NCBI GenBank assembly: GCA_018241685.1
Contig: JAFEDJ010000009.1
Coordinates: forward strand, 248,001-312,000
Source: Pseudomonadota bacterium
GTDB lineage: Bacteria > Pseudomonadota > Gammaproteobacteria > Burkholderiales > Rhodocyclaceae
Length of the DNA: 64,000 nucleotides
Reading direction: 5' to 3'
The position numbers were made by a program, and so were the translations under genes. This document shows positions 24,617 through 34,500 of the stretch, in pieces. Numbering within the stretch: position 1 is the stretch's first letter; each line of letters begins with the position of its first letter. Under the pieces are notes generated by a model, which searched no databases, had not been told where the DNA came from, and saw only the letters and a program-made list of their open reading frames with translations.

Positions 24617-25465
24617 CTAAGAGGACTGGAAGAGTTGTGTACAACGCAATGCGCTAAACCCTCTCGTGTTTGCGAGATCGTAATACAGTCCAGCAGTCAC
24701 TCGCCGTAACCAGAGCACAGGGAGTGGGCAGTAGAGATGCTCTGGCTTTTTAGGGTCAAGTCCAACTAGCGGATGGGCTTCGAGCTCATTCCAGGTGTAT
24801 TGCCAGAGACCATCGTACTGAGTTGCTGCGTTAAAGCGCTCACGAAGCTCAGACACAGGAAGAGCTAAGCGCCGAAAAAAGTCACTCGATGCTTCGCGTG
24901 AGATGCCAAATTCGCCGTAATTCTGGGCAGCATTAACGCGTGGCGAATGCAGGAGATGTCCTGCTACAGCCATTCCAAGAAAGTAATACTGAGCAGTGGC
25001 TAGTCCGGTAGAAGCAAGCATTATTTTGTCGAACTCAACCTGTCCGAAAACCAGCAGGTAACGCCCCATGGCGCTTAAATCGTGGTTGCCCTGAAAGCGG
25101 AACTGTTGATGCGCAAGGCGGTGGATGCCAATAAGGACGTCTTCCTGATCCAGCTTTAGTCTTGTGGCGGCATCCGATGCGTCACGCATCGCATTAACTA
25201 CTGGGCCAAGGCTAGTCATTGTGTCGAGACGATTTTGCCCACAGTTGGATGCGTGGAGAATTAGTTCTCGAGCTAATAACAGTAAATCCCAAGGGTATAG
25301 CAGAGTCCGCAAGCTGTTGGCGTTGTAGCCAAACCTACCGGGTGATGGGGCGTCGTTGTTCGAAAGATAGCGTGCGAGTTGCCATACGTCGATTAACGAT
25401 GCTTCGAGATGTTGCTTGCGCAACATATTGCGAAACGGTTTGTAGTCTTGATAGATGTCAGTCAC
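24617..25465 (-). CDS. Hypothetical protein, C-terminally truncated by the IS
   Basis: A 282-residue frame starting at GTG 25465. It is rich in helices and aromatic residues (YKPFRNMLRKQHLEASLIDV, LYPWDLLLLARELILHASN, YYFLGMAVAGHLLHSPRV, PVLWLRRVTAGLYYDLA) and lacks a signal peptide. The last about 13 residues (from ALRCTQLF) come from the right end of the IS4 element, so the true C-terminus is missing. The surviving part looks like the N-terminal portion of a larger cytoplasmic protein, perhaps with a lost C-terminal catalytic domain. Family not recognised. GC content is clearly below the window average. Confidence 0.55.
   Translation of the reverse strand: MTDIYQDYKPFRNMLRKQHLEASLIDVWQLARYLSNNDAPSPGRFGYNANSLRTLLYPWDLLLLARELILHASNCGQNRLDTMTSLGPVVNAMRDASDAATRLKLDQEDVLIGIHRLAHQQFRFQGNHDLSAMGRYLLVFGQVEFDKIMLASTGLATAQYYFLGMAVAGHLLHSPRVNAAQNYGEFGISREASSDFFRRLALPVSELRERFNAATQYDGLWQYTWNELEAHPLVGLDPKKPEHLYCPLPVLWLRRVTAGLYYDLANTRGFSALRCTQLFQSS
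24634..24654 (-). repeat. IS4 element right inverted repeat
   Basis: On the minus strand it begins GCGCATTGCGTTGTACACAA, facing inwards towards the transposase start. Confidence 0.8.
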
Positions 25466-25570
25466 GTGGAGTCTTGATCAGGCAAGGATTGAATCGCTCC
25501 GATTTGTCTTAAGCGGCTGCTTTTACTTGAGCTTCAGCCATAGTAAGTCAACCGCTCTATAGTCTGCTCC

Positions 25571-25603
25571 GGCCGAGGAGGAGCCCCTCGGGTCAGCGGC
25601 TGG
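25571..25603. repeat. 33-bp dispersed repeat, copy 1
   Basis: Starts GGCCGAGGAGGAGCCCCTCG and ends TCAGCGGCTGG; 29 of 33 bases match 27109-27141 in the same orientation. It contains the small palindrome CCGAGG...CCTCGG. It lies in a 354-bp gene-free stretch (25466-25819) that also holds the promoter region of the small gene at 25820. Confidence 0.55.
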
Positions 25604-25819
25604 ACCTCAGCCAGAGCCGCCATGCGTTGGCTAACGCCGATAGGTCAGCACTGCGTCAGTTACCCGCGGATCAAGGCTGGAAGGGGCGCGCGTAACTGCG
25701 TCGCTTACAGCGCTTCGCGATATCTAGAAGTATAATGAAATTATCATCAAAATATCAGTAGCATAAATTTTTGGTATTGGCAAAATGAGCGCTCCTTAAT
25801 AAACTCGTAGGAGTGAGAA

Positions 25820-25960
25820 ATGTCGAACCATGAAGCGGATATCGTGAACAAGAACAAGGGAACTCCGGGAACCAACAAGACTTACGACCAGAATCAGGGT
25901 AACCGAGGGAAGCAGATTCAGCAGCATCAACAAAAGCAGCAGACAGTTAAGAAAAAATAA
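25820..25960 (+). CDS. Small hydrophilic protein (46 residues)
   Basis: An ATG at 25820 with an excellent ribosome site (TAGGAGTGAG) opens 46 codons ending in TAA. The product is almost entirely Asn, Gln, Lys and Gly (NKNKGTPGTNKTYDQNQGNR and QQHQQKQQTVKKK), without hydrophobic core, so it is predicted to be disordered. Small proteins with the same NKGT-x-GTNKTYD-like pattern seem to be common in proteobacterial chromosomes and plasmids, but no function is known to me. It is followed by a hairpin at 25981 and then the HTH gene. Confidence 0.75.
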   Translation: MSNHEADIVNKNKGTPGTNKTYDQNQGNRGKQIQQHQQKQQTVKKK

Positions 25961-25980
25961 CTGTCTCAGCAACATTGGCC

Positions 25981-25996
25981 GGCGGGGCAACCCGCC
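25981..25996 (+). terminator. Hairpin after the small protein gene
   Basis: GGCGGG-GCAA-CCCGCC, perfect 6-bp stem with a tetraloop, 20 bp after the stop and 8 bp before the next ATG. It lacks a U-run and could act as attenuator or block the next gene's ribosome site. Confidence 0.5.
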
Positions 25997-26003
25997 TTCG
26001 AGC

Positions 26004-26708
26004 ATGAACGTAATGGACGAAAATAAGAAGTACCGCTACACCAAGCAGCTAATCAATATGGCATTGCGTGACGGCTGGACGCAAAAAGATATTGCCGATG
26101 CCTGCCGAACCCAGCAATCAGTGGTAAGCAACTGGAAGAACGGCTCTGCTCTGGCAAGAGAAGGTCAGTTGCAAAAATTGATGGAGATATATGGCCCGAA
26201 GTTGCGCAGGCGTACTTTCAAGGTCTATCACCGTCTGTTGCAAGATAGTCAGGGTGCTTACCGCATCCAGATGATCAAGGTTGAGGGTGAAGTGTTGCTC
26301 TCATTTCCATACCGCAATAAAGAATTCTGCGCAAAATGCCACACGCTCGCATCGAGCGGAACCTATTCTTGTCGCTGCGGCTCGAAAATCCTTAAGGCTT
26401 TGCCTACGAGAAAATTACTCGTGCACTCAATGGGTAAACGGGAGTTTTGTTTGGTGTATCAGCATCGTCTTATTAAAGACGAATGTCAGATGCAGTTTCC
26501 TGAAACCAATATTTTTGCGAGTAAGGTAGTTGGTCGCTACGATGCCAAGGGGCTGCTGAGTCACATCGATGACATGCACAATCAGGACAGCGACGCCGAC
26601 GAAATGAATTGGACCGAAAATATCATGCTACAGATGCTGGCGAGGAAGGCTCTGCTAGAGCATGGCTATCCTATCGAAGGGGTTGAAGAACATACCGCAG
26701 CTTGGTAG
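26004..26708 (+). CDS. HTH protein with zinc-ribbon-like cysteines
   Basis: A 234-residue protein. Residues about 10-60 form a helix-turn-helix domain of XRE/Cro type (QLINMALRDGWTQKDIADAC, QQSVVSNWKNGSAL). A central region has four Cys in FCAKCH...YSCRCGSK (about residues 109-128), arranged like a small zinc ribbon. The C-terminal part is mixed helical (ENIMLQMLARKALLEHGYP). It probably binds DNA and may be a regulator of mobile or defence genes; whether it controls the neighbours is unknown. ATG at 26004 or 26013 could start. The gene sits alone between two copies of a 33-bp repeat. Confidence 0.7.
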   Translation: MNVMDENKKYRYTKQLINMALRDGWTQKDIADACRTQQSVVSNWKNGSALAREGQLQKLMEIYGPKLRRRTFKVYHRLLQDSQGAYRIQMIKVEGEVLLSFPYRNKEFCAKCHTLASSGTYSCRCGSKILKALPTRKLLVHSMGKREFCLVYQHRLIKDECQMQFPETNIFASKVVGRYDAKGLLSHIDDMHNQDSDADEMNWTENIMLQMLARKALLEHGYPIEGVEEHTAAW

Positions 26709-26888
26709 TCTTCTGCTACCAACCCACTAAAGCGTTACGGCCACGCCAAGGTCGATCGCAAAAGATCATGATTGATCGTAGGGTTTCCTCGGGTTCGCCC
26801 AGCCTTGCAGATTAGCCTTTTGCTACTGTGATGCCTTGCAGGAAATCATCAGGGGAGTGAACCGCCTGCTGACATGGTCAGCTAGGCT

Positions 26889-26987
26889 GCAGCAGCGGTA
26901 TGCTGCGGGCGAAAAGCGCTAAGCTTCAATAGGGAATGGGGCGGGACGAGAGCCGGGCCACCTTGAAGAAGGTCGCCCGGTTTTCAC
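26889..26987 (+). ncRNA. Possible structured RNA ending in a terminator
   Basis: In the 540-bp gene-free stretch 26709-27251 a stem GCAGCA-GCGGTA-TGCTGC (26889-26906) is followed about 45 bp later by a strong terminator hairpin. The nearest upstream gene stops 180 bp earlier, which leaves room for a small RNA with its own promoter. No known RNA family is recognised. Confidence 0.3.
26953..26984 (+). terminator. Rho-independent terminator
   Basis: CCGGGC and GCCCGG form the base, a C-C mismatch follows, then ACCTT pairs with AAGGT around a GAAG loop; the stem is followed by TTTT. It may end the HTH transcript or a separate small RNA. Confidence 0.75.
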
Positions 26988-27108
26988 TTTAGGGATTTAT
27001 TGGGCCGTCTGCGTAGCTGAATCGTCTTGGTTTTAATCGACATTCGACAGAGTGCATCCATTCCCAAAGTGAGCGTTATCTGTAAATGGAGTTGAATGAA
27101 CGCTAAGG

Positions 27109-27141
27109 CCGAGGAAGAGCCCTTCGAATCAGCGGCTGGCC
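27109..27141. repeat. 33-bp dispersed repeat, copy 2
   Basis: Direct repeat of 25571-25603 with four substitutions. The two copies enclose a 1.5-kb module with the 46-residue protein gene, the HTH/zinc-ribbon gene and the terminator. Confidence 0.55.
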
Positions 27142-27251
27142 CCCAATCCTGCCAGTGACGAATGAGCTAGGCAGTCGCTCAATTTTGGAGCCGAGGGCAT
27201 GAGTGCTCGGCCGTGAGGCGTCCTTATCGACTTGCGTGTTTAGAGCCTATG

Positions 27252-27560
27252 TCATCGAAGCCGAGTACCGTCAGGATTGACCGCCTCTTCATCTCGACGT
27301 GTTGGGTAGTACTGCATTTTATGGTCCAGTTCATAAAACAATATGCCGTGGATCCCCATCGCATCGCGTTTGGGGATACGTCGCTTCCATATACAAACGA
27401 ACGCTTCGCGAAGCTCCTTTTCCGGTCCCCGCGCCATGACTTCCCCAATAAAGGCAACATCCTCGCCTTTGGGATAAATTAGAGCGAACTCCTCTTCGGT
27501 TGCCGCGAAGATGTCGTAAACGGAATTGTTGGCTCCATCGATAACCTGGATATTCTTCAT
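27252..27560 (-). CDS. Conserved small hypothetical protein
   Basis: A 102-residue protein starting at ATG 27560, with AGGG a few bases upstream. It begins MKNIQVIDGANNSVYDIFAA and continues with TEEEFALIYPKGEDVAFIGE and a conserved-looking IPKRDAMGIHGILFY segment. I recall near-identical small cytoplasmic proteins in many proteobacteria, often annotated only as hypothetical. No membrane segment or signal peptide is seen. An upstream start at 27599 is possible. It stands alone, downstream of the SUFU-domain gene on the same strand with a gap of about 115 bp. Confidence 0.65.
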   Translation of the reverse strand: MKNIQVIDGANNSVYDIFAATEEEFALIYPKGEDVAFIGEVMARGPEKELREAFVCIWKRRIPKRDAMGIHGILFYELDHKMQYYPTRRDEEAVNPDGTRLR

Positions 27561-27674
27561 ACACCCTAAAGTCTTTCGGGAGATTGACATGATGCGCAAG
27601 ATCGGCCTCGGTCCGTCACATTAGACCGCGCGTGTTCAAGGCGCTCCATTGGGACCACATCTCACGTCATTTAG

Positions 27675-28406
27675 TCAGAAAAAACCAAATCGCCTCTTCG
27701 CAACGTTACGGCGCTTAGGATCAATGATGTCATTTATACCTACTCGATCGAGGCGGTCGAGTAGCCTCCCGGAACCCGCGTTGAGTTTTAACTGCATCTC
27801 TTCCTCATACAGGGGCAGTACCGAGTAAAAGGTTATTTTCTTGTCTTTGTCGATTTGCAGTTCGTGGAATCCGTCGGGCACAGTAATCGACGGCAAGATG
27901 ATTGCTCCGCACAACGACGTACCTGGCGCATAGGGCGCAGGTGGATCACCGTTGGGAATGGTATGCCCCCATCCAAGCCACGTGGCATGTTTGTGGGGAA
28001 ACCTTGCCAGAGTCTTGATGAGACGAACTGGCCAGTACCAGCTTTCATCTTTGAAGGAGGCTTGATCAAGCCTCCAGCTCTTGGGGAGGGTGACAAGCAA
28101 CTCGGTATAACGAGGGACGTCTGCCCCCTCAGGAACAGGCATCGGCAGATCGCTCATTCCGGAGGTAACCAGCCGAGCAAACGGAAAGTGCTCTGTGGGT
28201 TTCACGAAATGAACGTCAACGTGTACGGTATCAGAAGCAATCTCGTGAAAGACAGTCTCGACCGGCCCTAGATGAGCCTCGATGTGATTCGAAATCTCCT
28301 CAATACACTCCTCCCCCAGGGGCACCTTCCAGGAGTCTTCTTCTCCATGCCGGAGAAGAAGGCTTCCGCCCCGTGAGACAGCGCCTTCATCGCTTTTCGA
28401 ACTCAT
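27675..28406 (-). CDS. Suppressor-of-fused (SUFU) domain protein
   Basis: A 243-residue cytoplasmic protein. The block from about residue 100 to 180 is typical of the SUFU domain: YTELLVTLPKSWRLD, YWPVRLIKTLARFPH, TWLGWGHTIPNGDP and LCGAIILPS. Bacterial SUFU proteins are repeatedly found as candidate immunity proteins in polymorphic toxin loci. Here no toxin gene is adjacent; the neighbours are a small hypothetical protein and, 128 bp upstream, the large helicase gene on the same strand. It could be an orphan immunity gene or an accessory of the helicase locus. The start at 28406 is preferred, as no better internal ATG exists. Confidence 0.8.
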   Translation of the reverse strand: MSSKSDEGAVSRGGSLLLRHGEEDSWKVPLGEECIEEISNHIEAHLGPVETVFHEIASDTVHVDVHFVKPTEHFPFARLVTSGMSDLPMPVPEGADVPRYTELLVTLPKSWRLDQASFKDESWYWPVRLIKTLARFPHKHATWLGWGHTIPNGDPPAPYAPGTSLCGAIILPSITVPDGFHELQIDKDKKITFYSVLPLYEEEMQLKLNAGSGRLLDRLDRVGINDIIDPKRRNVAKRRFGFF

Positions 28407-28534
28407 GGATTTTTTCCTTCAAGATAGCCATGATCACCACCAGAGTGAATCAAAGGCGACCTGAGCGCTAACGGCAAAGGAGCCAAGCCCTCCTCGCTGC
28501 CAGCCCTAAAGCGCCTCTTCGATACGCGACACCC

Positions 28535-31500
28535 TCAGCTCGAAGCCTGCGCCAGCACCGCCTCCAACCGTCCCCTGCTTGCAGCTCTCAACTTCATCAA
28601 ACCAATTTCCCGCGCCATCGCAATCAGCGCCTCCTCACCTGACTTTCCAGAATCGACAACCCCCAACGCGAGCGACAGCAATTCCTGCTCGCAGATCTCA
28701 TCCACTCCGCGTGCGCTGTCCTCATCAAAAGGCCATCTGAAGGCAACTTCGGTACCGGGTATAACGCCATCGGGCCAGTAAAAGACTCCAGCGGCTTCTT
28801 CCGTGGCGCCGACGCATTGCCGAGCAATTTGTGCGACACGTTCCTGAATGCGGCTGCCGGTGCGCTGAAAACCATGCGCACGAGCAATGCGGCGAGCGAG
28901 TACTGCGTCGAGCACAGGGCCTTCATGCCGGACAACCCATTCAACCATCAGTCTTAAAACTTCGTCATAAGCTGGCTCGTAGAACTGTTCGACCGAGATA
29001 ACTCCTGCCTCTACAGCGTCTTCTGGCAGCGATGCACGGAACTGACGATCCGCGTTGTTGGTGACGCTGAACGCAGTCATAGCAGACGTAGTTGCGGCAC
29101 GGACCTCAAGCGCCTCAGGGGATTCGTTCATGGCCTCCTGCGATGACACCAGCGGCTTTACCGCCGCACTGGCGATGGTCAGCGCAGCCTCCTCCAATGC
29201 CTTGTCAGTATCCGGCACGCCCTCGTCGACAGTTTGAGCTTCGGCACTTGCTGCGTGCGTACTGGCTTCGAGTGCCCGGCGCTCGCGGTCCTGGGTAAGC
29301 AAGTCATTCAAGCGCACATGCACGCGCTCCAGCGTGCCGCCTGGGTTAACCCACCAGTCGGTGGACCAGATCCGTTCAATCTCCCAACCCAAGCCACGCA
29401 GCACTTGTTCGCGCAGTTTGTCGCGGTCACGTGCAGTGGCTGAACGGTGGTAGGTGGCGCCATCGCACTCGATGCCGGCCAAGTAACGCCCAGCGTGATC
29501 GGGATGAACCACGCCCAAGTCGATGCGGAATGAAGATGCACCGATCTGGGTATGCACTTGCCAACCCTTGCGCCCCAGCGCCGCGGCGACAGCGCCTTCA
29601 AAGGGGCTGTCGAAATCACCTTGACTGCCGTGATGTGCTTCGGCCAGGGCACGGGCACCGCGTTCGGCGAATTCGAGGAAGTGCTTAAGATCGCGCACAC
29701 CGATTGCCTTGGTGCGGGAGAGGTCCATTTGCTCCCCTTGTAGGCTGGAGAACACGCGCAGTTCATGGCGCGCGCGCGTCACCGCGACATTGAGCCGGCG
29801 TTCACCACCATCGCGATTCAGCGGGCCGAAGTTCATCGACAGCGCGCCACTGATGTCGGGCCCGTAAGTGATGGAGAAATACATGATGTCGCGCTCGTCG
29901 CCCTGCACGCTTTCCAGGTTCTTGACGAACACGGGTTCGAGTTCTACTTCGGAAAAGAAGGGTTCCAGACCTGGATCCTTACGACGCTCCGCGTCGAGAA
30001 GGTCTTCGATCAGACCTTGCTGTTCAGAGTTGAAGGTAACCACGCCGATGGTAAGGCCTGACTGCCGGAAGCCCGGCGACTTGAGGCGCGCCACAAGGTC
30101 GGCAACCAAAGCACGTGCTTCGAGCTGGTTGATGCGGGCACCACCCTTTTCATATTGTCCATTGACAAGATGGAAGCTCACAGCACGATCTTCGGTGACC
30201 GGTGATGGGAAAGTAACCAGACTACCGTTGTAATAGCGATGGTTACTGAAAGCGATCAAGCTTTCGTGACGGGAGCGGTAGTGCCAAGAGAGGTTACGTG
30301 TGGGCAGGCTCGCTCCCAAGCATTCGTCGAGGATGCTCTCAAGATCGCCTTCCACGTCTTCCGAGTCCAGAGCTTCGGCTCGATCGAAGAAATTGGTGGG
30401 AGGCAGTTGCTTAGGGTCACCAACCATCACCACTTGCTTGCCACGCGCCATGGCTCCGATAGCGTCCCACACCGGAATCTGCGAGGCCTCGTCGAAGATG
30501 ACGATGTCGAAGCTACTGGCATTTGCCGAGAGGTATTGGGCAATGGAAAGCGGGCTCATCAACAGGCAAGGCGTGAGCCGCAACACCACGGAGGGAATAT
30601 CCTCAAGCAATTGGCGTAGAGGTTTGTGCTGTTTTTTCTTGGTGATCTCGTGGCGCAGCACGCCCCACTCGCTGTTGCGCTGCAGGTTTTCCGATGACGG
30701 GAGCCCCGCGCAGAGCTTGGCGCGGATCCATTGACGAGTCACCTTTGTGAACTCCTCGTCAAGAGCCCGGAATTCGATGATGCGGCGTTCGTGTTCAGCC
30801 GAAACGAAGCGCTTGAGTACGTCGTCTTCATCGACGGCCTCGGCCAGCCACCAGCGAGCGTAGTTCACCTCGAAAGCTGCGGGTACGCGGGCAGGTTCAA
30901 TATCACCAGCAACGATAGAATCGACCAATGCCGCCAATCCAGCACCACGAGCCGCAGTTTGAGCATTACGCCAAGCACACCAAGCATGCAAACCAGCGTG
31001 TGCGCTGTCCAGTTGGAGGGCGACACCGCCCATCTCATCAGGAGTAAGGTCAGCAAATGCGCGCTTCACCTCCTCAGGCTGGCCTGCGTAGCTACTGAAA
31101 GCGGTGACGGCAGCGTTCAATTCCGCAAGTCTCGCAAGCATCTGTTGGCAGGCATTACTGATAGCGCCTCCTTCGCTCAGCTCAGTTGCGTGTTCAGCCA
31201 GCACGCGGTGCAGCGCCTGGCGAATGGCATCGAGTGACATTGCGGGTAGGCAAAGCCCGGAGAGCGCAGCATGCAGTAACGAATGGAAGCGCAAGGCATC
31301 GGTAATGGCATCGGTGTCGGAGTCCAGACCTGCCCATACACCAGCGCAATGGGTATCGACAGCTGTGAGACCAGCCAACCTGATCTCAAGTGCTGCACGC
31401 TCTTGCAGCCGGGTATACGCCTGGAGCAATCGAGAACCACAACGACCTTCGGCGACAGCCGGATGCGCAACTTGAAGGGCACCGTGCACCTTCAGGCGCA

Positions 31501-34500
31501 GGCGCTCCTGCTCGAAGGCCAACGCAGCACGGAGTAGCTCAATATCGGTTTCATGCCCCCGCCAGAGACCGTCGCTGACTTCCGTCAGCGGCGCGCAATC
31601 GGCAATCTGCCTATCTAGATCCTGTAAGGCTTTTAGCCGGCGCACCTCAGCAACCCAACGCTCCCCACAGTAGCCCTCGGCAGCTGGAGTCAGTCCATCC
31701 AGCGAGTAAGGGCGTTGAGCACGTGCGGCTTGCAGGCTAGCGTTGGCCAGCAGAGCGCTACGGGCATAGTCGGTGCGGGTCTTCTCTCCCGCCCACAGGC
31801 CCTCGACAGCCGCCCCCGGATTCACCTCGCCCACTTCGTCACGTAGACTCTTGATCCGCACCAGCGCCGCCAGATCCTCGGCGATGCGGGGTTCGTCAGT
31901 GCTTTCAATGACGGACTCCAGCGTGCTACGAACTTTACGTTTCCCTAACCAAGCCAGCGGCCAGAGAGCCTTTTCTGCCTTGGCCCAGTCGCGCTGAAGC
32001 AGCGTGATATTGAGTTGCGCGACGCCCGAGCCATACTTCACTGACAGACCATCTCGCAGTTGCGCGATCTCCTCGATGCGCTGAATACCGTGCTGTAGCT
32101 CATCGCTCACGGCAGTGGGCCATGCCGTACCCAGCTCAGCATGCACACGGCGATGCTGGTCCAGCAGATCCAGCGCATGACGCAGTTGGGCCTGTTGCTC
32201 GGGGGGCCAGACCGAGGGAATCCGGCTTGAGCTTTCGCGATGTTGGCCGAGTATCTCGGCTCCAGCCTTCAGCTCCGAGCAGAGTTCGGCACTCTGCGGC
32301 AAGACACTGAAACTCCAAGCTTTACCAGCCGCTTGCGGTAAGGCCTTGGCGATGACACCGAGCGATGAACGGACGTTGCGGTGCAGAACCGGAGTCTCAA
32401 ACCCCAGTTGCTCGCACAACTGACGAGAGGCAACGATGAGACGGTCGCAGGATTCACTGAGAATCTGTGCAGCGCGCACCATCTCCTGCTGCCAGCGCGC
32501 AGACCATTCGCTCAAATGTACTGGGGTCAGTGGTCCTGCATGGAGTGTCTGAGCCCCAACTGCCATGGCGTTGGCCTGCAATCTGCCCGCTAACTCGCGC
32601 AATGCAGCCAGAGCCTCTTCGTCGTGCTCCCGTGGCGAAGGCCATGAGAAACGGAGATCGGGAATAGCTTCACCACCGACCACACTACCAATGGCCCGGT
32701 ACACAGTCAGGCCATTGCCGTGTCTGTGGTGCAGGCGTTCGACGTAAGTCGACAGGTGTTCACGCACACGACTGAGTTGGTGGGCTTTAGCCGCCCAGTC
32801 AGCTGCATCCTCGCTGCGAGAGTCCCAGGATTTTTGCAACTGAGCCAATACATCAAGCTTGCGAGTCTTGTTGGAGTGCAGTTCGAGGCAGAACTCACCC
32901 AGGCCGACTTCACGAAGACGGCGGTAGACAACATCCAGTGCAGCAATCTTTTCGGCCACGAAAAGCACGCGTTTGTCTTCGGCCAAGCATTGGGCGATGA
33001 GATTGGCGATGGTCTGACTCTTGCCGGTACCCGGTGGGCCGATGAGCACGAAGTCCTTGCCTCTGGCTGCGGCCATCACGGCCGAGAGTTGAGAGGAATC
33101 GGCTGGCAGAGGGCTGAATACCTGCTGGGGCGTATAGTCAACATCAAGTCGGTGTGCATCCGGAAAGGGCACGGTCGACTGGTAGGGCTCACGTGGCGTA
33201 TCGATCAAGTGAGCCACCACGGGGGACTTGCGCAGGTCTTCAGCGCGCTCTGCCAGATCCTTCCACATCAGGTACTTGGCGAAGGAGAACATCGACAGCA
33301 CAACGTCCTCGCTGACCTCCCACCCCCGGATATCCTTGATGGCGGCACGCACACGCTTCCAGATGTCAGCGATGTCCAGCCCGGAATCATCACGCGGGAG
33401 ATCGCCCTGCGGCACGCCAAGTTCGAGTTGGAAGTCCTGGCGCAGCATTTCGACGAGCGTGGGGTTGAAACGCGGCTCGTCATCGTGCGCATGCAACGAA
33501 AATCCCGATCGAGCACTCTTGCGATCCAGCGTCACGGGCAGCAGGATCAACGGGGCCTTGACACGGTGGTCCGGCTTGTCGGGCCGTGTCCAGACCAGGA
33601 AACCCAATGCAAGGAAGAGCGTATTGGCACCACCTTCCTGCAGAGCATTGCGGGCACCACGATAGAGATCGACAAGGCGATTCTCAAGCTCCTGCGCCTC
33701 GAGGCGAATGAAAACCTCGCGACGCTTCAAAGCGTCGGCCGCATGCGCCTTGCGCAAGTCCTCCAAGCTACGGGCTTCGTGCAATTGGAGGCTTCGTGGA
33801 TCGCGGCCCTGCATCAAATCAGGACTGGGCAGTAATTTGAGTGTTTGCCCCTCGGCTACCGCATCTTCAAGGGCCGGCGCCGCCGCATCGAGTTGTAGCG
33901 CATTCTTGCCGCCCTTGAAATTGAGCAGAGCATTACGCAACGACAGGTCTAGTAGTTTGCGCTGCCAACGGGCCAGCCGATCCTTCGGATCCAATTCTGT
34001 ACTAGGGACTTCCTGCACCACCTCGTCGGGCAGGTCGGGAGCATCCTCGAACGTGACTACTGCTTCGGCTTCATGAATAGGCTGGGCTTGTTCGGCCACT
34101 ACCTGCCCCAAGGCCAGCGGCTTGATGCGCGACATGCGGGCACGCTTCACATCCACTACCAATTCAAACTTGTCGTCCTCACCCTCGGATAGCTGACGAT
34201 CACCTTGAGATATGGCTTGGCTGAAGCTGACAGGGTGGCCTTGAGCTGCCAAGGTTGTCTCAAAAACAAGCATCTCCTGAAGCTGGAGGCGCTTGCGGAC
34301 CGCCGTGATGTCGTCAACGACTACAGTAGAGAACGTTTCATCCCGCAACCACAGCCCCACAAAAGCATGACCATGTGTGACGATCAAGAGCGGATTGAGG
34401 TTTGCCTGTTCCAAGCACGATGCAAACAGCAGCGTAAGGTCCAGACACGTAGCCAAGCCAGCATCAAGGATCTGTCCCGGGCTTCGCACCTTCTGCCCCC

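Larger units (their letters stand above)
23238..24654 (-). mobile_element. IS4-family insertion sequence (IS50-like group)
   Basis: A 1417-bp element with terminal inverted repeats 23238-23258 and 24634-24654 that match in 20 of 21 positions and one intact transposase gene on the minus strand. No target-site duplication is present: the 9 bp to the left (GGGGCTTTG) and right (TAAACCCTC) differ. Both neighbouring genes end inside the IS, so an adjacent deletion or recombination between two copies has probably occurred. Confidence 0.9.

Noticed and set aside
23229..24663. Target-site duplication around the IS4 element
   Set aside because: The 9-bp flanks on either side differ completely; no offset gave a match.
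27080..27150. Additional attC site around the second 33-bp repeat
   Set aside because: No paired RYYYAAC/GTTRRRY cores at a suitable distance.
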